In this document: positions 17,543 to 27,670 of the stretch, in pieces
Layout: the number at the start of each line of letters is the position of its first letter
How positions within the stretch are numbered: position 1 is the first letter of the stretch
The notes under the pieces: model-generated
What the model was told of the DNA's origin: nothing
Databases searched by the model: none
Seen by the model: only the letters and a program-made list of their open reading frames with translations
DNA from: Verrucomicrobiales bacterium
Lineage (GTDB): Bacteria > Verrucomicrobiota > Verrucomicrobiia > Limisphaerales > JAYPXF01
Length of the DNA: 64,000 bases
Direction of reading: 5' to 3'
NCBI GenBank assembly: GCA_002715965.1
Contig: PBAL01000020.1
Coordinates: 160,861 to 224,860, forward strand
Program-made: the position numbers and the translations under genes

Positions 17543-18442
17543 CTACATCATCTTCAGTAGCGTGTCAGCCATTTCGCTGGGTGTCTCGGCAACACCGATT
17601 CCTGCGCCCTTGAAGGCTTCGATCTTCGCTTCGGCTGTTCCCTTGCCGCCAGAAACGATGGCGCCGGCGTGTCCCATGCGACGTCCAGGAGGTGCCGTGG
17701 TTCCGGCGATGAATCCGGCGACGGGCTTGGTTCCGTTTTCCTTGATCCAAGCGGCTGCCTCTTCTTCTGCATCACCACCGATTTCGCCGATCATGATGAT
17801 GCCGTGCGTGTCCTTGTCTTCCATGAACATCTTGATGACATCAATGTGGGAGGTGCCATTCACGGGGTCCCCACCAATGCCGACGCAGGTGGATTGGCCG
17901 ACGTCGCGGCTGGTCAGCTGGAACACGGCTTCGTAGGTGAGCGTTCCGCTGCGGGACACCACACCTATGTTACCGGGCTTGTGGATGTAGCCGGGGGAAA
18001 TACCGATGCGGCAACCGCCGTGGGAATCTTCACCCATCCCGGGAGTGACAATTCCGGGGCAGTTGGGACCGATAAGTCTCGTACTGCAGCCTTCCATGGC
18101 GCGTTTCACGCGGACCATGTCGCGGACCGGGATGCCTTCAGTGATGGCCACGACGAGATCGAGGCCGGCGTCCGTGCCTTCGAGGATGGCGTCGGCAGCA
18201 AAGGGTGGGGGAACGAACACCGCGCTGGTGGTCGCGCCGGTTTCAGCGACGGCCTCGGCGACGGTGTCAAAGATCGGGACACTGGTGTCGCCATGATCAA
18301 AGGTCTGACCGCCCTTGCCAGGGGTGACGCCAGCCACCACCTGGCTGCCGTAATCGATGCTCAACTTGGCGTGGCGCCCACCGAATCCACCGGTGATGCC
18401 CTGAACCAAGATCTTCGTTTCCGGAGTAACTAGAATTGCCAT
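17543..18442 (-). CDS. sucD: Succinate-CoA ligase, alpha subunit
   Basis: Forms the catalytic complex with SucC that converts succinyl-CoA to succinate with nucleotide triphosphate formation in the TCA cycle. The 299-residue length is standard. Visible features are the CoA-binding N-terminus ([15 protein letters not shown]), [36 protein letters not shown] and the active-site His in [20 protein letters not shown], which is phosphorylated during catalysis. It follows sucC with only three bases between stop and start, so the two are translated from one message. A terminator lies just downstream. Confidence 0.98.
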   Translation of the reverse strand: MAILVTPETKILVQGITGGFGGRHAKLSIDYGSQVVAGVTPGKGGQTFDHGDTSVPIFDTVAEAVAETGATTSAVFVPPPFAADAILEGTDAGLDLVVAITEGIPVRDMVRVKRAMEGCSTRLIGPNCPGIVTPGMGEDSHGGCRIGISPGYIHKPGNIGVVSRSGTLTYEAVFQLTSRDVGQSTCVGIGGDPVNGTSHIDVIKMFMEDKDTHGIIMIGEIGGDAEEEAAAWIKENGTKPVAGFIAGTTAPPGRRMGHAGAIVSGGKGTAEAKIEAFKGAGIGVAETPSEMADTLLKMM

Positions 18443-18445
18443 GTC

Positions 18446-19690
18446 TTATTCTCCTGCTTCTTCGTCTGCGGCTTCCTCGCCGGAGTCGGCCGCCACTTTG
18501 GCGACGATTTTCTGAGCGGCATCTGCCATTGATTCGCCGGTGACGATTGTCAGTCCGGATTCGGAAAGGGTCTGTTTGCCCGCTTCGACGTTGTTGCCTT
18601 CGAGGCGAACGACGAGCGGAAGTTTCAGTCCGGTTTCTTTCACGGCGGCAACGATTCCGGTGGCGATGACGTTGCAGTCCATGATGCCACCGAAGATGTT
18701 CACCAGGATGCCTTCGACATTCGGATCGCTGAGGATGATCTTGAAGGCCGCAGCGACCTGTTCCTTGCTCGCGCCCCCTCCGACGTCGAGGAAGTTGGCG
18801 GGTTCGCCTCCGAAGTGCTTGATGATGTCCATGGTGGCCATCGCGAGTCCGGCGCCGTTCACGAGACAGGCGATGTTGCCGTCGAGCTTGATGTAATTAA
18901 GATCGAATTTGCTGGCCTCGATCTCCAGCTCGGCTTCCTCGGCCAGGTCGCGCATGTCCTGAATGTCCTGGTGCCGATAAAGCGCATTGTCGTCGAAGGA
19001 CATCTTGGCATCGACCGCCATGATGGATTGATTGCCGTCGGAGTCTTCAATGATGCAGAGTGGATTGATCTCGACCATGGAAGCATCGCATTCCCACCAG
19101 GTCTTGTAGGTGGCCATGATGAGTTTGCTCGCGGAATTGATCAGCTTGCCACCGAGTCCCAGCGCGGCCGCAACCTTGCGAGCCTGGTATGGATAAAGTC
19201 CGCGGGCTGGATCGATCCATTCCTTGACGATCTTCTCCGGTGTTGATTCGGCGACTTCTTCGATGTCCACACCGCCTTCGGTGCTGGCCATGACGAGCGG
19301 CTGTGATGTTCCGCGATCGAGCATTACGGCGAAGTAGAGTTCCTTCTTGATCTCCGGTGCGTCGGCGACGAGGAGTTTGGAAACCAGCCGGCCGTCTTCA
19401 CCGGTTTGTTTGGTGACGAGAACTTCGCCCAGCATCTTGCGGGCGTAGTCTTCGATCTCGTCGGGCGACTTGGAAAGTTTGACGCCACCCTGGAAGCCGC
19501 TCTTGAAGGTGCCCTTGCCGCGGCCACCGGCGTGGATCTGCGATTTGACGACCAGCATTTCCGAGCCGCCGGCGACGAGCCGATCGGCAATTGCACGTGC
19601 CTCTTCAGGCGTATCGCAGGGATCGCCTTCGGGCACGGCCACACCGAACTGCTTGAACAGCTGCTTGGCCTGATATTCGTGAATGTTCAT
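18446..19690 (-). CDS. sucC: Succinate-CoA ligase, beta subunit
   Basis: The nucleotide-binding ATP-grasp subunit of succinyl-CoA synthetase. It begins [17 protein letters not shown], has the ATP-grasp segment [16 protein letters not shown], the metal/nucleotide site [14 protein letters not shown] and the C-terminal CoA-ligase half with [13 protein letters not shown] and [10 protein letters not shown]. The length of 414 residues is slightly above the usual 385-400 because of a short acidic tail ([10 protein letters not shown]). It lies between gltA (64 bases upstream) and sucD (3 bases downstream) on the same strand, giving a compact TCA-cycle operon. Confidence 0.98.
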   Translation of the reverse strand: MNIHEYQAKQLFKQFGVAVPEGDPCDTPEEARAIADRLVAGGSEMLVVKSQIHAGGRGKGTFKSGFQGGVKLSKSPDEIEDYARKMLGEVLVTKQTGEDGRLVSKLLVADAPEIKKELYFAVMLDRGTSQPLVMASTEGGVDIEEVAESTPEKIVKEWIDPARGLYPYQARKVAAALGLGGKLINSASKLIMATYKTWWECDASMVEINPLCIIEDSDGNQSIMAVDAKMSFDDNALYRHQDIQDMRDLAEEAELEIEASKFDLNYIKLDGNIACLVNGAGLAMATMDIIKHFGGEPANFLDVGGGASKEQVAAAFKIILSDPNVEGILVNIFGGIMDCNVIATGIVAAVKETGLKLPLVVRLEGNNVEAGKQTLSESGLTIVTGESMADAAQKIVAKVAADSGEEAADEEAGE

Positions 19691-19754
19691 AAGGCTTGGA
19701 CACTATTCAGCCGCCGATCGCTGCGGACTCGCAATGACTCGGCGGCTGATGAAA

Positions 19755-20867
19755 TCAACGTTCGTCCACCGGAACCACCTTCAGGTCGATTGGTCCGATG
19801 TATTCGCTCTGGGGGCGGATGAGGCGATTGTTCGCCAGTTGCTCCAACACATGCGCCGTCCAACCAGCGGTGCGGGCGATGGCAAAGATCGGGGTAAACA
19901 GGTCGGTGGGAATGCCGAGTGAGTAGTAGACCGTGGCGGAGTAGAAATCCACGTTCGCATTGAGCCCCTTCTTTTCAAGCATCAACTCGGCAATCCGTTC
20001 GCTCATCTGGATCCACTTGGGCTCGCCGAGTTTCATGCTGAGCTCGTGAGCCATTTCCTTTAGGTGCGGAGCGCGGGGATCGAGCACCTTGTAGACGCGA
20101 TGGCCGATGCCCATGATCTTCTTCTTCTGCGCAAGTGCATCATCGATGAAGGCGTCCACCTTGTCGGGTGAACCGATTTCCTGAAGCATCTTGATGACGC
20201 CCTCGTTTGCTCCGCCGTGGAGCGGTCCCTTGAGCGTGCCGATCGCGGTGGTGATCGCGGAATACATGTCGCTCAAGGTCGCGATGGTGACGCGGGAGCT
20301 GAAGGTCGAGGCGTTCATGCCGTGATCGGCATGCAGGACGTAGCACATGTCCAGTGTGTTGGTGGCTTCGTCTGAAGGAACCTCCCCGTCCACCATGTAA
20401 AGAAAGTTGGCTGCTTCACCGAGATCCGGATTGGGAGCGATGATCTCCTTGCCCTGGCGATGGCGGTGGAAGGCTGCAGTTGCGACGGGAAGCTGAGCGA
20501 TGAGGCGCAGAGCCTGCCTTTCCTGGTTTGCCTGTGATTGTTCGTCGGCGTTGCTGTCCGTGCAGCCGAGCGCGGAAACCGCGGTCCGAATCGCGTGCAT
20601 CGGAGGCGCATCGGCCGGGAGGGTCTTGATGATCTCGATCACGCCCTGAGGCAACTCGCGAAGCCCGCGGAGAGTGGAGTTGAGTTCATCCAGCTGCGCG
20701 CGATTCGGAAGCGTTCCGTGGTGCAACAGATGTACGACTTCCTCAAAGCTGACGTGGCCGGCGAGATCGTTGATGTTGTAACCGTTGTAGATCAACACGC
20801 CTTCCTGCCCACGCACGTCGCTCAACTTCGTGCTGGCAGCCACAATACCTTCGAGGCCCTTACTCAT
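19755..20867 (-). CDS. gltA: Citrate synthase
   Basis: Condenses acetyl-CoA with oxaloacetate. At 370 residues it is of the short citrate/2-methylcitrate-synthase class. Catalytic residues are seen in order: the His of HADHGMNASTF, the His of GIGHRVYK, and the Asp of NVDFYSATVYYSLGIP. The N-terminus has VLIYNGYNINDLA, in line with the family. It is the first gene of gltA-sucC-sucD; the gap of 64 bases to sucC suggests one transcript. A methylcitrate synthase is possible from sequence class, but the TCA neighbours favour citrate synthase. The start MSKGLEGIVAAST is the only reasonable one. Confidence 0.95.
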   Translation of the reverse strand: MSKGLEGIVAASTKLSDVRGQEGVLIYNGYNINDLAGHVSFEEVVHLLHHGTLPNRAQLDELNSTLRGLRELPQGVIEIIKTLPADAPPMHAIRTAVSALGCTDSNADEQSQANQERQALRLIAQLPVATAAFHRHRQGKEIIAPNPDLGEAANFLYMVDGEVPSDEATNTLDMCYVLHADHGMNASTFSSRVTIATLSDMYSAITTAIGTLKGPLHGGANEGVIKMLQEIGSPDKVDAFIDDALAQKKKIMGIGHRVYKVLDPRAPHLKEMAHELSMKLGEPKWIQMSERIAELMLEKKGLNANVDFYSATVYYSLGIPTDLFTPIFAIARTAGWTAHVLEQLANNRLIRPQSEYIGPIDLKVVPVDER

Positions 20868-21040
20868 TTAATAATCCGATTCTATCGTTCGTTTCCTGTT
20901 GGAGGGCGGTCAAAATAGGGGACGCTCCGAGACTCGGTCAATGGATTTCCCGGCCCTGTGAATAAAACATCGTCACGTGTGTCATTAGCGCAACCAATAA
21001 CGAGAATCGCCCGCGATTATTTGGGGATTTTGCAGACGTG

Positions 21041-21946
21041 TCATCGACGCAGTCCCCGGACACGCCAAGGCCCGGTCAGTTCCAGGTCGTCCAGATGAAT
21101 TTCGGAGGGACCTTCCGACACGAATTCGATCGTGGCACGGTCCACACCCGCGAGGGATCGGTTCTTGAATGACCGGGCGGGGAAATGCACGAGTTCCCAA
21201 TCGGTCCCCTTCAATTCGGCGGTCGATGTCATGCTGGATTGGGTCGATGTCCCTGAGTTGGTGATGAGCGTGAGCCGCAAGCGACCGCGTTTCGGGGCAT
21301 TGGCGCGAAGACGGATACCATCGGCATTCCGGGCCGTGAAATGCCAAGCCCGAATCCGTGTTGTGGAAATCGTGGCTGACCGTTTGTCCTTCGGGATGCT
21401 GACTCGCAGAGCCGAATCCCCGCTGAATCCCGGCTGAACCCGGTCCACTTCGCCAACGGCTCCGACGATTTCCCAGGGGCCGGGCTCCTCAAAACCTTCG
21501 AGATACGGCCAGAAAAGCTCGCTGGGCTTCCGCATTCCGGCCGTCTGTGGCTGAATGACTCGCATGGCGGTCATCACGGAAGTCGATCCTCTGATCTTCG
21601 CAAAGTAGACAATCGGCACGGTCAATTCGCTGACAGGGATTTGCGCATCCCAAAGTGATTCACGGTGACGCATGGTCTTACTCCTCCAGTCCCGCGATGG
21701 CCAATGACCCGGTGCGTCGTAACTGTAAAAAAGGGTCACCTGATCCGCCTCCTTCGATCGCAGGTAGACGTTCAATTCATCGAGGGCAACCTCGGCGTAG
21801 AACTCTGCGGGGCGGACGACGCTGAGCGCCTTGCCTCCGATTGCAGTGCTGCCGGGCGGTGGTTCCACCCATTCATCACCGGTTGCCGGCAAGGCGGGAA
21901 GGGCAGCGAGCAGCAGGGCAATCAGGACACAGGCTGGAATCGGCAT
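21041..21946 (-). CDS. Secreted protein of unknown function with a CBM-like C-terminal domain
   Basis: I do not recognise a specific family. The 301-residue product has a signal peptide (MPIPACVLIALLLAALP). Its first half contains an Ig-like or carbohydrate-related segment (VTLFYSYDAPGHWPSRDW, WDAQIPVSEL, PIVYFAKIRG). The second half (about 145-301) begins WPYLEGFEEPGPWEIVG and ends IEFVSEGPSEIHLDDLELTG. Opening with a FE-x-x-x-W type phrase and closing with a hydrophobic/aspartate strand is typical of CBM11/CIA30-like or CBM-type jelly rolls that bind sugars. It is followed on the same side of the gene map by a sulfatase, which fits a glycan role; the actual function is unknown. Confidence 0.75.
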   Translation of the reverse strand: MPIPACVLIALLLAALPALPATGDEWVEPPPGSTAIGGKALSVVRPAEFYAEVALDELNVYLRSKEADQVTLFYSYDAPGHWPSRDWRSKTMRHRESLWDAQIPVSELTVPIVYFAKIRGSTSVMTAMRVIQPQTAGMRKPSELFWPYLEGFEEPGPWEIVGAVGEVDRVQPGFSGDSALRVSIPKDKRSATISTTRIRAWHFTARNADGIRLRANAPKRGRLRLTLITNSGTSTQSSMTSTAELKGTDWELVHFPARSFKNRSLAGVDRATIEFVSEGPSEIHLDDLELTGPWRVRGLRR

Positions 21947-22079
21947 GGGGCGCGAAGCCTAGGCGTCGGTGAGTAGTCAAAACAACAATGAACTCCACCA
22001 CCGGCTCGCTTGCGCAACCCAGATTGAATCCCCCCAATCGTGCGACTGGTCTTTGAAAGATTCCGCTGCGTCTGGCAGC

Positions 22080-23768
22080 TCATTGCCTCAGCAGTCGCAC
22101 GTACGCGAAGAATGAGCCGATCTGCTTGCCGGCCTCGTCTTTGAATGCGCCTTCCAAGTCGTGTTGCCCTTCGGGCAGCTTCACTACAAAGGTGGCATGC
22201 GTGGCGGATTCCTCGATGGGCTGTGATTGTTTGATGCCCGCAACACTGAGCTCCGCAAGGACCCCCTTCGCAGCTTCGTCTGCTTCACGCGGAAATCGGC
22301 GCAACTCCACGCGGTAGAGGCCGGCCTTCACCACGTCAATGGCCCAGGTTCCCTTGCCACGGCCGCGACGGATGTTGCCTTGATTCCATGCCTGTCCGTC
22401 TTTGTACCAGTCCATCGAATTGAGCCGGACTTCAGACCGACGTGAATCGCCAAGCCGGAAACGCGCCACGGCCGGACGATTGGAATCAAATTCACTCCAC
22501 CATTTCTCGTAGGTGGCGCTGAGTTCCCCGACCAGAGCCGGATGCCTGGAAGCCACGTTGACTTGTTGGCGCCAGTCGTTCTCGACATTGAACAACTCAC
22601 TTGGTCCGGTCAGCCGCCAGGGACCACGACGCACTACGGCATTGGTCCACTTTTTGGGCGTGCGGCCACGCGGGCATTGGGTGATGACATTGCGATTGGC
22701 GGGCCAGCTGAGCCTGGGATTCTCCAGATATCGCGCGACGGAGACGCCATCGAACGCAATCTTGGCTTCGTGTTTCAGTTCGCACCATTCTGCGAGCGTC
22801 GGAAACAGATCAACCGCACTGGTCAGGCCCTGCTGGACATAGCCTACGTGCTTGATGCGTTTAGGAAAGCGGATCATGAACGCGACGTGGTTCGCCCAGT
22901 CGTAGGCGCGATGTCCGCCACGAACCTGCGGCAGGGACATGTTCTTGAGTGGCGCTTCGCGTCCCATGCCCTGGTCGGTCGCGAAGATGACGACGGTGTT
23001 CTCCCGAAGTTTCATGCGGTCAAGTTCCTGGAGGAGACGGCCCACGTTTTCATCCAGATTGGTCATCTGGCCGTAGCCCGCAGCATCGCTGGATTTCATG
23101 CCCATGGCTTCGTAAGGACTCTTGTATTCATCAGGCGCGTGCCAGGGCTTGTGGGTGACGGGAGTGGGGACGTAGCAGAAGAAGGGCTCGTCCTGGTGGT
23201 CTTCAATAAATCGGATCGCACGATCGAAGATTCGGTCGGTGCAAAAACCCTTCGTCTTCACCGGCTTGTCATTTTCGATAAAGGTCGTGTCAAACAGTGT
23301 GTTCCCGTAGAAATCGGGCAACTGCCCCACGCCACCGCCGCCGTGCCAGAAGGCCTCCTGGAAGCCCTGATCTTCGGGGCGCATTGGGAACGCGTCCCCG
23401 AGATGCCATTTGCCGAAGATGCCGGTGCGATAACCGTTGTCGCGAAAGACCTCCGCCAACGTCGTGGCGGATTCGGGCAGCAGGGAAACGCCACCAATTG
23501 TGTTGTAGATCCCGTAATGCATCGCATAGCGGCCGGTCAGAAACTCCGCGCGACTGGGCGAGCAATACGGCGTGGCATAGAAGTGCCGGAAGTCGACGCT
23601 CTCTTTGGCAAGCCGATCGACATGTGGTGTTCTGACCACCTTGTTGCCGTGGCAGCCGAACTCCCAGAAGCTCTGATTATCGGAGAGGATGAACACGACG
23701 TTTGGCCGCGCGGCGTGCCCGATAATCGCCATGAGAATCAGGGAGGAACAGATCAGGAACTGCTTCAT
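22080..23768 (-). CDS. Secreted arylsulfatase-type sulfatase with C-terminal extra domain (CSPSR type)
   Basis: The 562-residue product has a signal peptide (MKQFLICSSLILMAIIGHA). The catalytic domain starts RPNVVFILSDNQSFWEFG and contains the formylglycine motif CSPSR (bases 23551-23565), GKWHLGDAFP and NTVVIFATDQG. After residue about 430 an additional beta-rich region follows (FRLGDSRRSEVRLNSMDW to the end), which contains GTWAIDVVKAGLYRVELRRFP. This C-terminal module is common in verrucomicrobial and planctomycete sulfatases and resembles a galactose-binding-like sandwich. It lies between the metallopeptidase gene and the secreted protein at 21041, all on the minus strand. The substrate is unknown. 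Confidence 0.93.
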   Translation of the reverse strand: MKQFLICSSLILMAIIGHAARPNVVFILSDNQSFWEFGCHGNKVVRTPHVDRLAKESVDFRHFYATPYCSPSRAEFLTGRYAMHYGIYNTIGGVSLLPESATTLAEVFRDNGYRTGIFGKWHLGDAFPMRPEDQGFQEAFWHGGGGVGQLPDFYGNTLFDTTFIENDKPVKTKGFCTDRIFDRAIRFIEDHQDEPFFCYVPTPVTHKPWHAPDEYKSPYEAMGMKSSDAAGYGQMTNLDENVGRLLQELDRMKLRENTVVIFATDQGMGREAPLKNMSLPQVRGGHRAYDWANHVAFMIRFPKRIKHVGYVQQGLTSAVDLFPTLAEWCELKHEAKIAFDGVSVARYLENPRLSWPANRNVITQCPRGRTPKKWTNAVVRRGPWRLTGPSELFNVENDWRQQVNVASRHPALVGELSATYEKWWSEFDSNRPAVARFRLGDSRRSEVRLNSMDWYKDGQAWNQGNIRRGRGKGTWAIDVVKAGLYRVELRRFPREADEAAKGVLAELSVAGIKQSQPIEESATHATFVVKLPEGQHDLEGAFKDEAGKQIGSFFAYVRLLRQ

Positions 23769-23869
23769 GACTGGGTCCGGAGCATACGGCAGTTCGAGTG
23801 CGATTCAAGGAACGGCAACCGTTTCCGTTCCCGGCGGCTGAAACGGTATGGCCAGTTGGATTCTACTCG

Positions 23870-24553
23870 TCAGTCGCGCCGGCCGCCAAGCAGTGGCAAC
23901 AGGTAGCAAAGGAAATAGGCCAAGGATGTAAGGAACGCTGCCACATACGTCAATGCAGCCGCCCCGAGCATCTTGCTCACTCCTTCTTCCTCAGCGCCAA
24001 CAGAAACGATTCCCAAATTCAGCAGGAGTTTCTTCGCCCGCGCAGAGGCATCGAATTCCACGGGCAATGTCACGAGGTTGAAAGCCATGATGATCCCCCA
24101 TCCGATTGCGATGATCCAAAGTGCCCCGACGAGATTCAAAAACCCGGTGAACATGAAAAGCATGGGCAACCAGGTAACCAATTGACTGGCCACATTGGTG
24201 ATGCCGACAGAGGCCATCCGCAGGTGAAGCGGAGCGTAAGCCGACGCGTGCTGGAGCGCATGGCCCGCTTCGTGAGCGGCAATTCCGACCGCAGCCAGGG
24301 ATCGTCCGTAAAAGTTGTTTTCAGACAGTAGCAGACGTTTTCGCATCGGATCATAGTGATCCGTCAGTTCGCCCCGCTGAGCGGCAATCTGGACATCCCG
24401 GATGCCGGCGTTCTGCAAAATGGCCGCGGCTGCCTGGGCGCCGGTCATGCCGGATGAGTTTGCGTAGCGGGAATACTTCGCGTAACTGCTCTTCACTTTC
24501 GAAGAAGCCCAGAACGAAATCGCCATTGTCCCAATCAAGATCAGCAAGAACAT
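23870..24553 (-). CDS. Membrane zinc metallopeptidase, YugP-like
   Basis: A small integral-membrane peptidase of the neutral zinc metallopeptidase type (Bacillus YugP). The zinc site is AAHEAGHALQH (HExxH plus a further His). A hydrophobic N-terminus (MFLLILIGTMAISFWAS), the typical SGMTGAQAAAAIL segment and LPVEFDASARAKKLL before the last two membrane helices fit the family. ATG 24553 is preferred to the longer open frame from 24580 because the family starts directly with the hydrophobic segment. The gene is divergent from the zinc-ribbon gene at 24766. Its substrate is unknown. Confidence 0.92.
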   Translation of the reverse strand: MFLLILIGTMAISFWASSKVKSSYAKYSRYANSSGMTGAQAAAAILQNAGIRDVQIAAQRGELTDHYDPMRKRLLLSENNFYGRSLAAVGIAAHEAGHALQHASAYAPLHLRMASVGITNVASQLVTWLPMLFMFTGFLNLVGALWIIAIGWGIIMAFNLVTLPVEFDASARAKKLLLNLGIVSVGAEEEGVSKMLGAAALTYVAAFLTSLAYFLCYLLPLLGGRRD

Positions 24554-24765
24554 ATCTGCTCCAGGATTAGCACGGCACATACCAGCGGGGTTTCAGCGGA
24601 TTCGGTGCGATTCCGCGGTCATTTTCAGATTTCCAAGGGAAACAGTGTCCCAACCTGTGCCAGCGATGCGTCCATTTGTCGCGTGCAGTTGGTCCGTTGG
24701 AAATGCTGCCAATTGGCATTACTTCGCTCCCAGCCCCGCGTATCCTCTGCCGATCCTCCATACCT

Positions 24766-26193
24766 ATGTCGCCCATCAATTGCCCAGATTGCAAAAGCCC
24801 GATCGACATCTCTGAAGATCTTTTCGGGGAAGCGCTCGCCTGCCCGCATTGCGAACATATCTTCCAGCTCAACAAGAAGGGCAAGGTGATGCGCTACATC
24901 CCGCCCAAGGGCGGAGGTGGAATGGACAAATCGGCGATCATTGCGATTTCGCTCGGCAGCATTGCGGTCATCGGCGGAATCGTGGCGCTGATCATGACCG
25001 GCAGTGAACCGGGACCGTCGGTAGCCACGCTTCCCCCACCCAGTCCCTCAACCTCTCAATCAAAAACAGGAGCGAACGACCCTGGAGCCGATCCCGCCGG
25101 CATGGGCAATCCCGGAGGCAACCCCTTGGAAGACGGATCGATGAATCCCCTCGCCAGCATGGCTGCAGGAAGCACTCCGATCGAAATCCCCGACACACCG
25201 GACGGTACGGTGAACACCGTCATCGGAGCTTTGGCCAACGGCAACCCGCGCGGCTTCTGGGACGCCCTCCCTCCTTCCTATCAAGCCGACATCACCAAGC
25301 GGATCAGCGAACAATTTGCGGCTGAGGACCCGGACATGTGGGACAAGAACATCGAGAACACCCTGCGCGTCATCAACATCCTGAACACCAAGAGCGAATT
25401 CATCCTGAACGTGCCGATGCTTGCGAACACACCGAATCAGGAACGCGTGAGCAAAGGCCTGCCCATTCTCTCAAAGGTTCTCACCACGTTGATGGAAAGC
25501 GATCTTACCAATCTTGAAGCGTTGAAGAACCCCGACATCGGCACCATCCTTGGAACGACTGGCCCGCAAGTCATCGAAGATCTCAAACAAATCGCAGCAC
25601 TCCTTCCAGCAGGCACCGTCGACGGATTCCTGGTAGGCGACTACAGCCCGAACGCGAAGGTCGTGAATATGGCGGAAGGCGTTGCAACTGTGGAATTCAA
25701 CACCGGGGCTTCGAACGATGTCCGGAACTTCGTGCAGGTGGAAGGCAAATGGATTCCACAGGACCTAGCGACGAAGTGGACTCAGAGCATGGAGAACTGG
25801 GACCAGGCGACGGCCAAGAAGCAGATGATACAACAGAATCCCCAGGCCATCCAGCAGCAGATGATGGTCATGAACACCATGCTTTCGGCACTTGAGAACG
25901 CCAATAGCCAGGCGCAATTTGATCAGGTGAGTGTTCCAATTATTAGCGGCTTGATGGCCGCCAGAGCCAAGGCCGCACAGAACAAGGGTCAAAAGACAGC
26001 TGGTGGGATGCAAGGTCCTCCCGGTATGGGGCCCGCCCCGGGCAGGCAAGGTGCGCCCGGACAAATGCCCCAGGGATTCGATCCTTCAAAAGGCCCGCCT
26101 CCCGGTATGAAGAAACGACCCGGATCAAAAGTTGCCAAGGGCCGCGATATGCAAGACGGCCCGCCGGACATGCAGAAGCGCATGGACAACTGA
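24766..26193 (+). CDS. Zinc-ribbon membrane protein of unknown function
   Basis: The 475-residue product begins with a four-cysteine ribbon (CPDC at about residues 6-9 and CPHCEHIFQ near 27-30), a form seen at the N-terminus of many planctomycete and verrucomicrobial proteins. One membrane helix follows (IIAISLGSIAVIGGIVALIM, about 57-78), then a Pro/Gly/Asn-rich linker and a helical extracytoplasmic domain (about 145-400). That domain contains GALANGNPRGFWDALPPSYQ and a hydrophobic-helix pattern. The tail from about 410 is rich in G, P, M and Q. ATG 24766 is chosen because it places the ribbon at the very start. No enzyme motif is visible, so the function is unknown. Confidence 0.8.
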   Translation: MSPINCPDCKSPIDISEDLFGEALACPHCEHIFQLNKKGKVMRYIPPKGGGGMDKSAIIAISLGSIAVIGGIVALIMTGSEPGPSVATLPPPSPSTSQSKTGANDPGADPAGMGNPGGNPLEDGSMNPLASMAAGSTPIEIPDTPDGTVNTVIGALANGNPRGFWDALPPSYQADITKRISEQFAAEDPDMWDKNIENTLRVINILNTKSEFILNVPMLANTPNQERVSKGLPILSKVLTTLMESDLTNLEALKNPDIGTILGTTGPQVIEDLKQIAALLPAGTVDGFLVGDYSPNAKVVNMAEGVATVEFNTGASNDVRNFVQVEGKWIPQDLATKWTQSMENWDQATAKKQMIQQNPQAIQQQMMVMNTMLSALENANSQAQFDQVSVPIISGLMAARAKAAQNKGQKTAGGMQGPPGMGPAPGRQGAPGQMPQGFDPSKGPPPGMKKRPGSKVAKGRDMQDGPPDMQKRMDN

Positions 26194-26348
26194 TCGCGAA
26201 AGGTTGGACGGGCCATCAGCTGATGGCGATCTGCGTAGATACGGATTCAGACGCGCTGTGATTTGGAATGCATTCCAATCTATTGTGGACGCGCAAGTTG
26301 CCGAATCCTGTTGGAGGCCAATTCACGCAATTGGCGTTGTCAATCGGT

Positions 26349-27275
26349 CTAGCTGAAGATGGAGCGGGTGGTTTCGACGTCTTTGCTGATCTGGTCTCGC
26401 AGGGCGTCGAGATTGGGGAACTTTTGTTCTGGCCGGATCTTCTGGGTGAAGGTGATCTCGATGTCCTTGCCGTAGAGATCGCCTTCGAAGTCGAGGAGGT
26501 GAGCTTCGACGTGGAGGGTTGGTTCGGGATGGGCGAGCGTCGGGCGATTGCCGATGTTCAGGGCGGCGCGGTGAGATTGTTTGTCCAGCTTCACGTGAGT
26601 GGCGTAGACGCCGTTGGGAGGAGTGAGAAGTCCGGTGGTGTCGATGTTGGCGGTGGGAAAGCCGAGCTTGCGTCCGACCTGTTCGCCTTTGACGACATGG
26701 CCGCAAAGGGTGTAGGGGCGTCCGAGCATCTGGTTCGCGGCATTGATGTCGCCGGATTGGATGGAATTGCGAATGCGGGTGCTGCTGACGGATTGGCCGT
26801 CGAGGGCAACGGCCGCAAGTCCGTGAACACGAAAGTTGTTTTCCTGCCCGAGTTGTTTGAGCAGCTCAACGTTGCCCGAACGTTTGTGGCCGAAAGCGAA
26901 TTTGCTGCCGACGCTGATGGCTTCGAGAGTCTTGAATTCGTCGACCAGAGTCTTGATGAATTCGCTTCCGGTGATGCGCCTGAACTCTGGCGTGAACTCG
27001 TGAAGGAGGAGGTGTTTGAAACCCAGTGAGGCGATCGTATCGAGTTTTTTCTGAAGCGGATAGATCATCGCGGGAGCACGCTCGGGAGCGACGAGCTTGT
27101 TGGGGTGTCTATCGAAGGTAATTGCGATGGGGATGCCTTCAGTGCGCTGGGCGTCGTCCAGAGTTTGGCGGAGCACTTGTTGATGGCCGAGGTGGACACC
27201 GTCAAACACGCCAATGCCCGCGCAGACCTTGCGGCCGTCCGTCTTCAACTGGTGTGCTGCACGGATAATGTTCAT
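26349..27275 (-). CDS. ribF: Bifunctional riboflavin kinase / FAD synthetase
   Basis: Makes FMN and then FAD from riboflavin. The N-terminal adenylyltransferase half has GIGVFDGVHLGHQQVL (the nucleotide-binding HxGH-like motif), ITFDRHPNKL and VSSTRIRNSIQSGD. The C-terminal kinase half has GRPYTLCGHVVKGEQVGRKLGFPTAN, the GFPTAN motif being diagnostic, and a later LLDFEGDLYGKDIEI strand. The length of 308 residues is standard. It overlaps the upstream VanZ-like gene by four bases (ATGA), which implies coupled translation. It is the last gene of the nusA-infB-rbfA-nrnA-truB-ribF set, a common bacterial order. Confidence 0.97.
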   Translation of the reverse strand: MNIIRAAHQLKTDGRKVCAGIGVFDGVHLGHQQVLRQTLDDAQRTEGIPIAITFDRHPNKLVAPERAPAMIYPLQKKLDTIASLGFKHLLLHEFTPEFRRITGSEFIKTLVDEFKTLEAISVGSKFAFGHKRSGNVELLKQLGQENNFRVHGLAAVALDGQSVSSTRIRNSIQSGDINAANQMLGRPYTLCGHVVKGEQVGRKLGFPTANIDTTGLLTPPNGVYATHVKLDKQSHRAALNIGNRPTLAHPEPTLHVEAHLLDFEGDLYGKDIEITFTQKIRPEQKFPNLDALRDQISKDVETTRSIFS

Positions 27276-27658
27276 GCGCCGGAGGTTGCGGTCGGGATGC
27301 GTCGGGCGAGCGGGCCGAGGATGCCGAGCAGGTTCATGCTCAGGTCGCCGGCGTCAAAGCGTCGAGTCGTGATCCAGATCTGGGAGAATTCCTCGATGGT
27401 GGAGATGATTGCGATGGCGACGCTTCCGCTGAGCACCTTGAAGCTTCCGAGCTTGAAGGTGTGGCACTTGAGAAACCAGTTGGTGAAGAAGGCGAGTCCG
27501 CCGAGGAGCAGGAAGTGGAAGAGCTTATCACCTCCAGGAATTGCATGAACGAAGGCCGCAACCGGTGTGAGATATCCCGCGTTTACACCTGTGACAATTC
27601 CGATGATCAACAGCACGTAGGCTGTGGACAGGGGGACGCGGAGGGTGGAGTGTCGCAT
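27272..27658 (-). CDS. VanZ-like small membrane protein
   Basis: The 128-residue protein has four hydrophobic segments and the VanZ-type pattern: GGDKLFHFLLLGGLAFF in the second segment and ISTIEEFSQIW...RRFDAGDLSMNLLGI near the C-terminus. In VanZ relatives these acidic and His residues line the membrane face; teicoplanin resistance is known only for VanZ itself, and no such role should be assumed here. Its stop overlaps the ribF start by four bases, so ribF is probably translated with it. A repeat element (27671-27914) separates it from truB. Confidence 0.88.
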   Translation of the reverse strand: MRHSTLRVPLSTAYVLLIIGIVTGVNAGYLTPVAAFVHAIPGGDKLFHFLLLGGLAFFTNWFLKCHTFKLGSFKVLSGSVAIAIISTIEEFSQIWITTRRFDAGDLSMNLLGILGPLARRIPTATSGA

Positions 27659-27670
27659 GGTTTCTTAATC

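Noticed and set aside
22542-23906. Plus-strand open frame of 454 codons
   Set aside because: It is antisense to the CSPSR sulfatase and shows no domain pattern.
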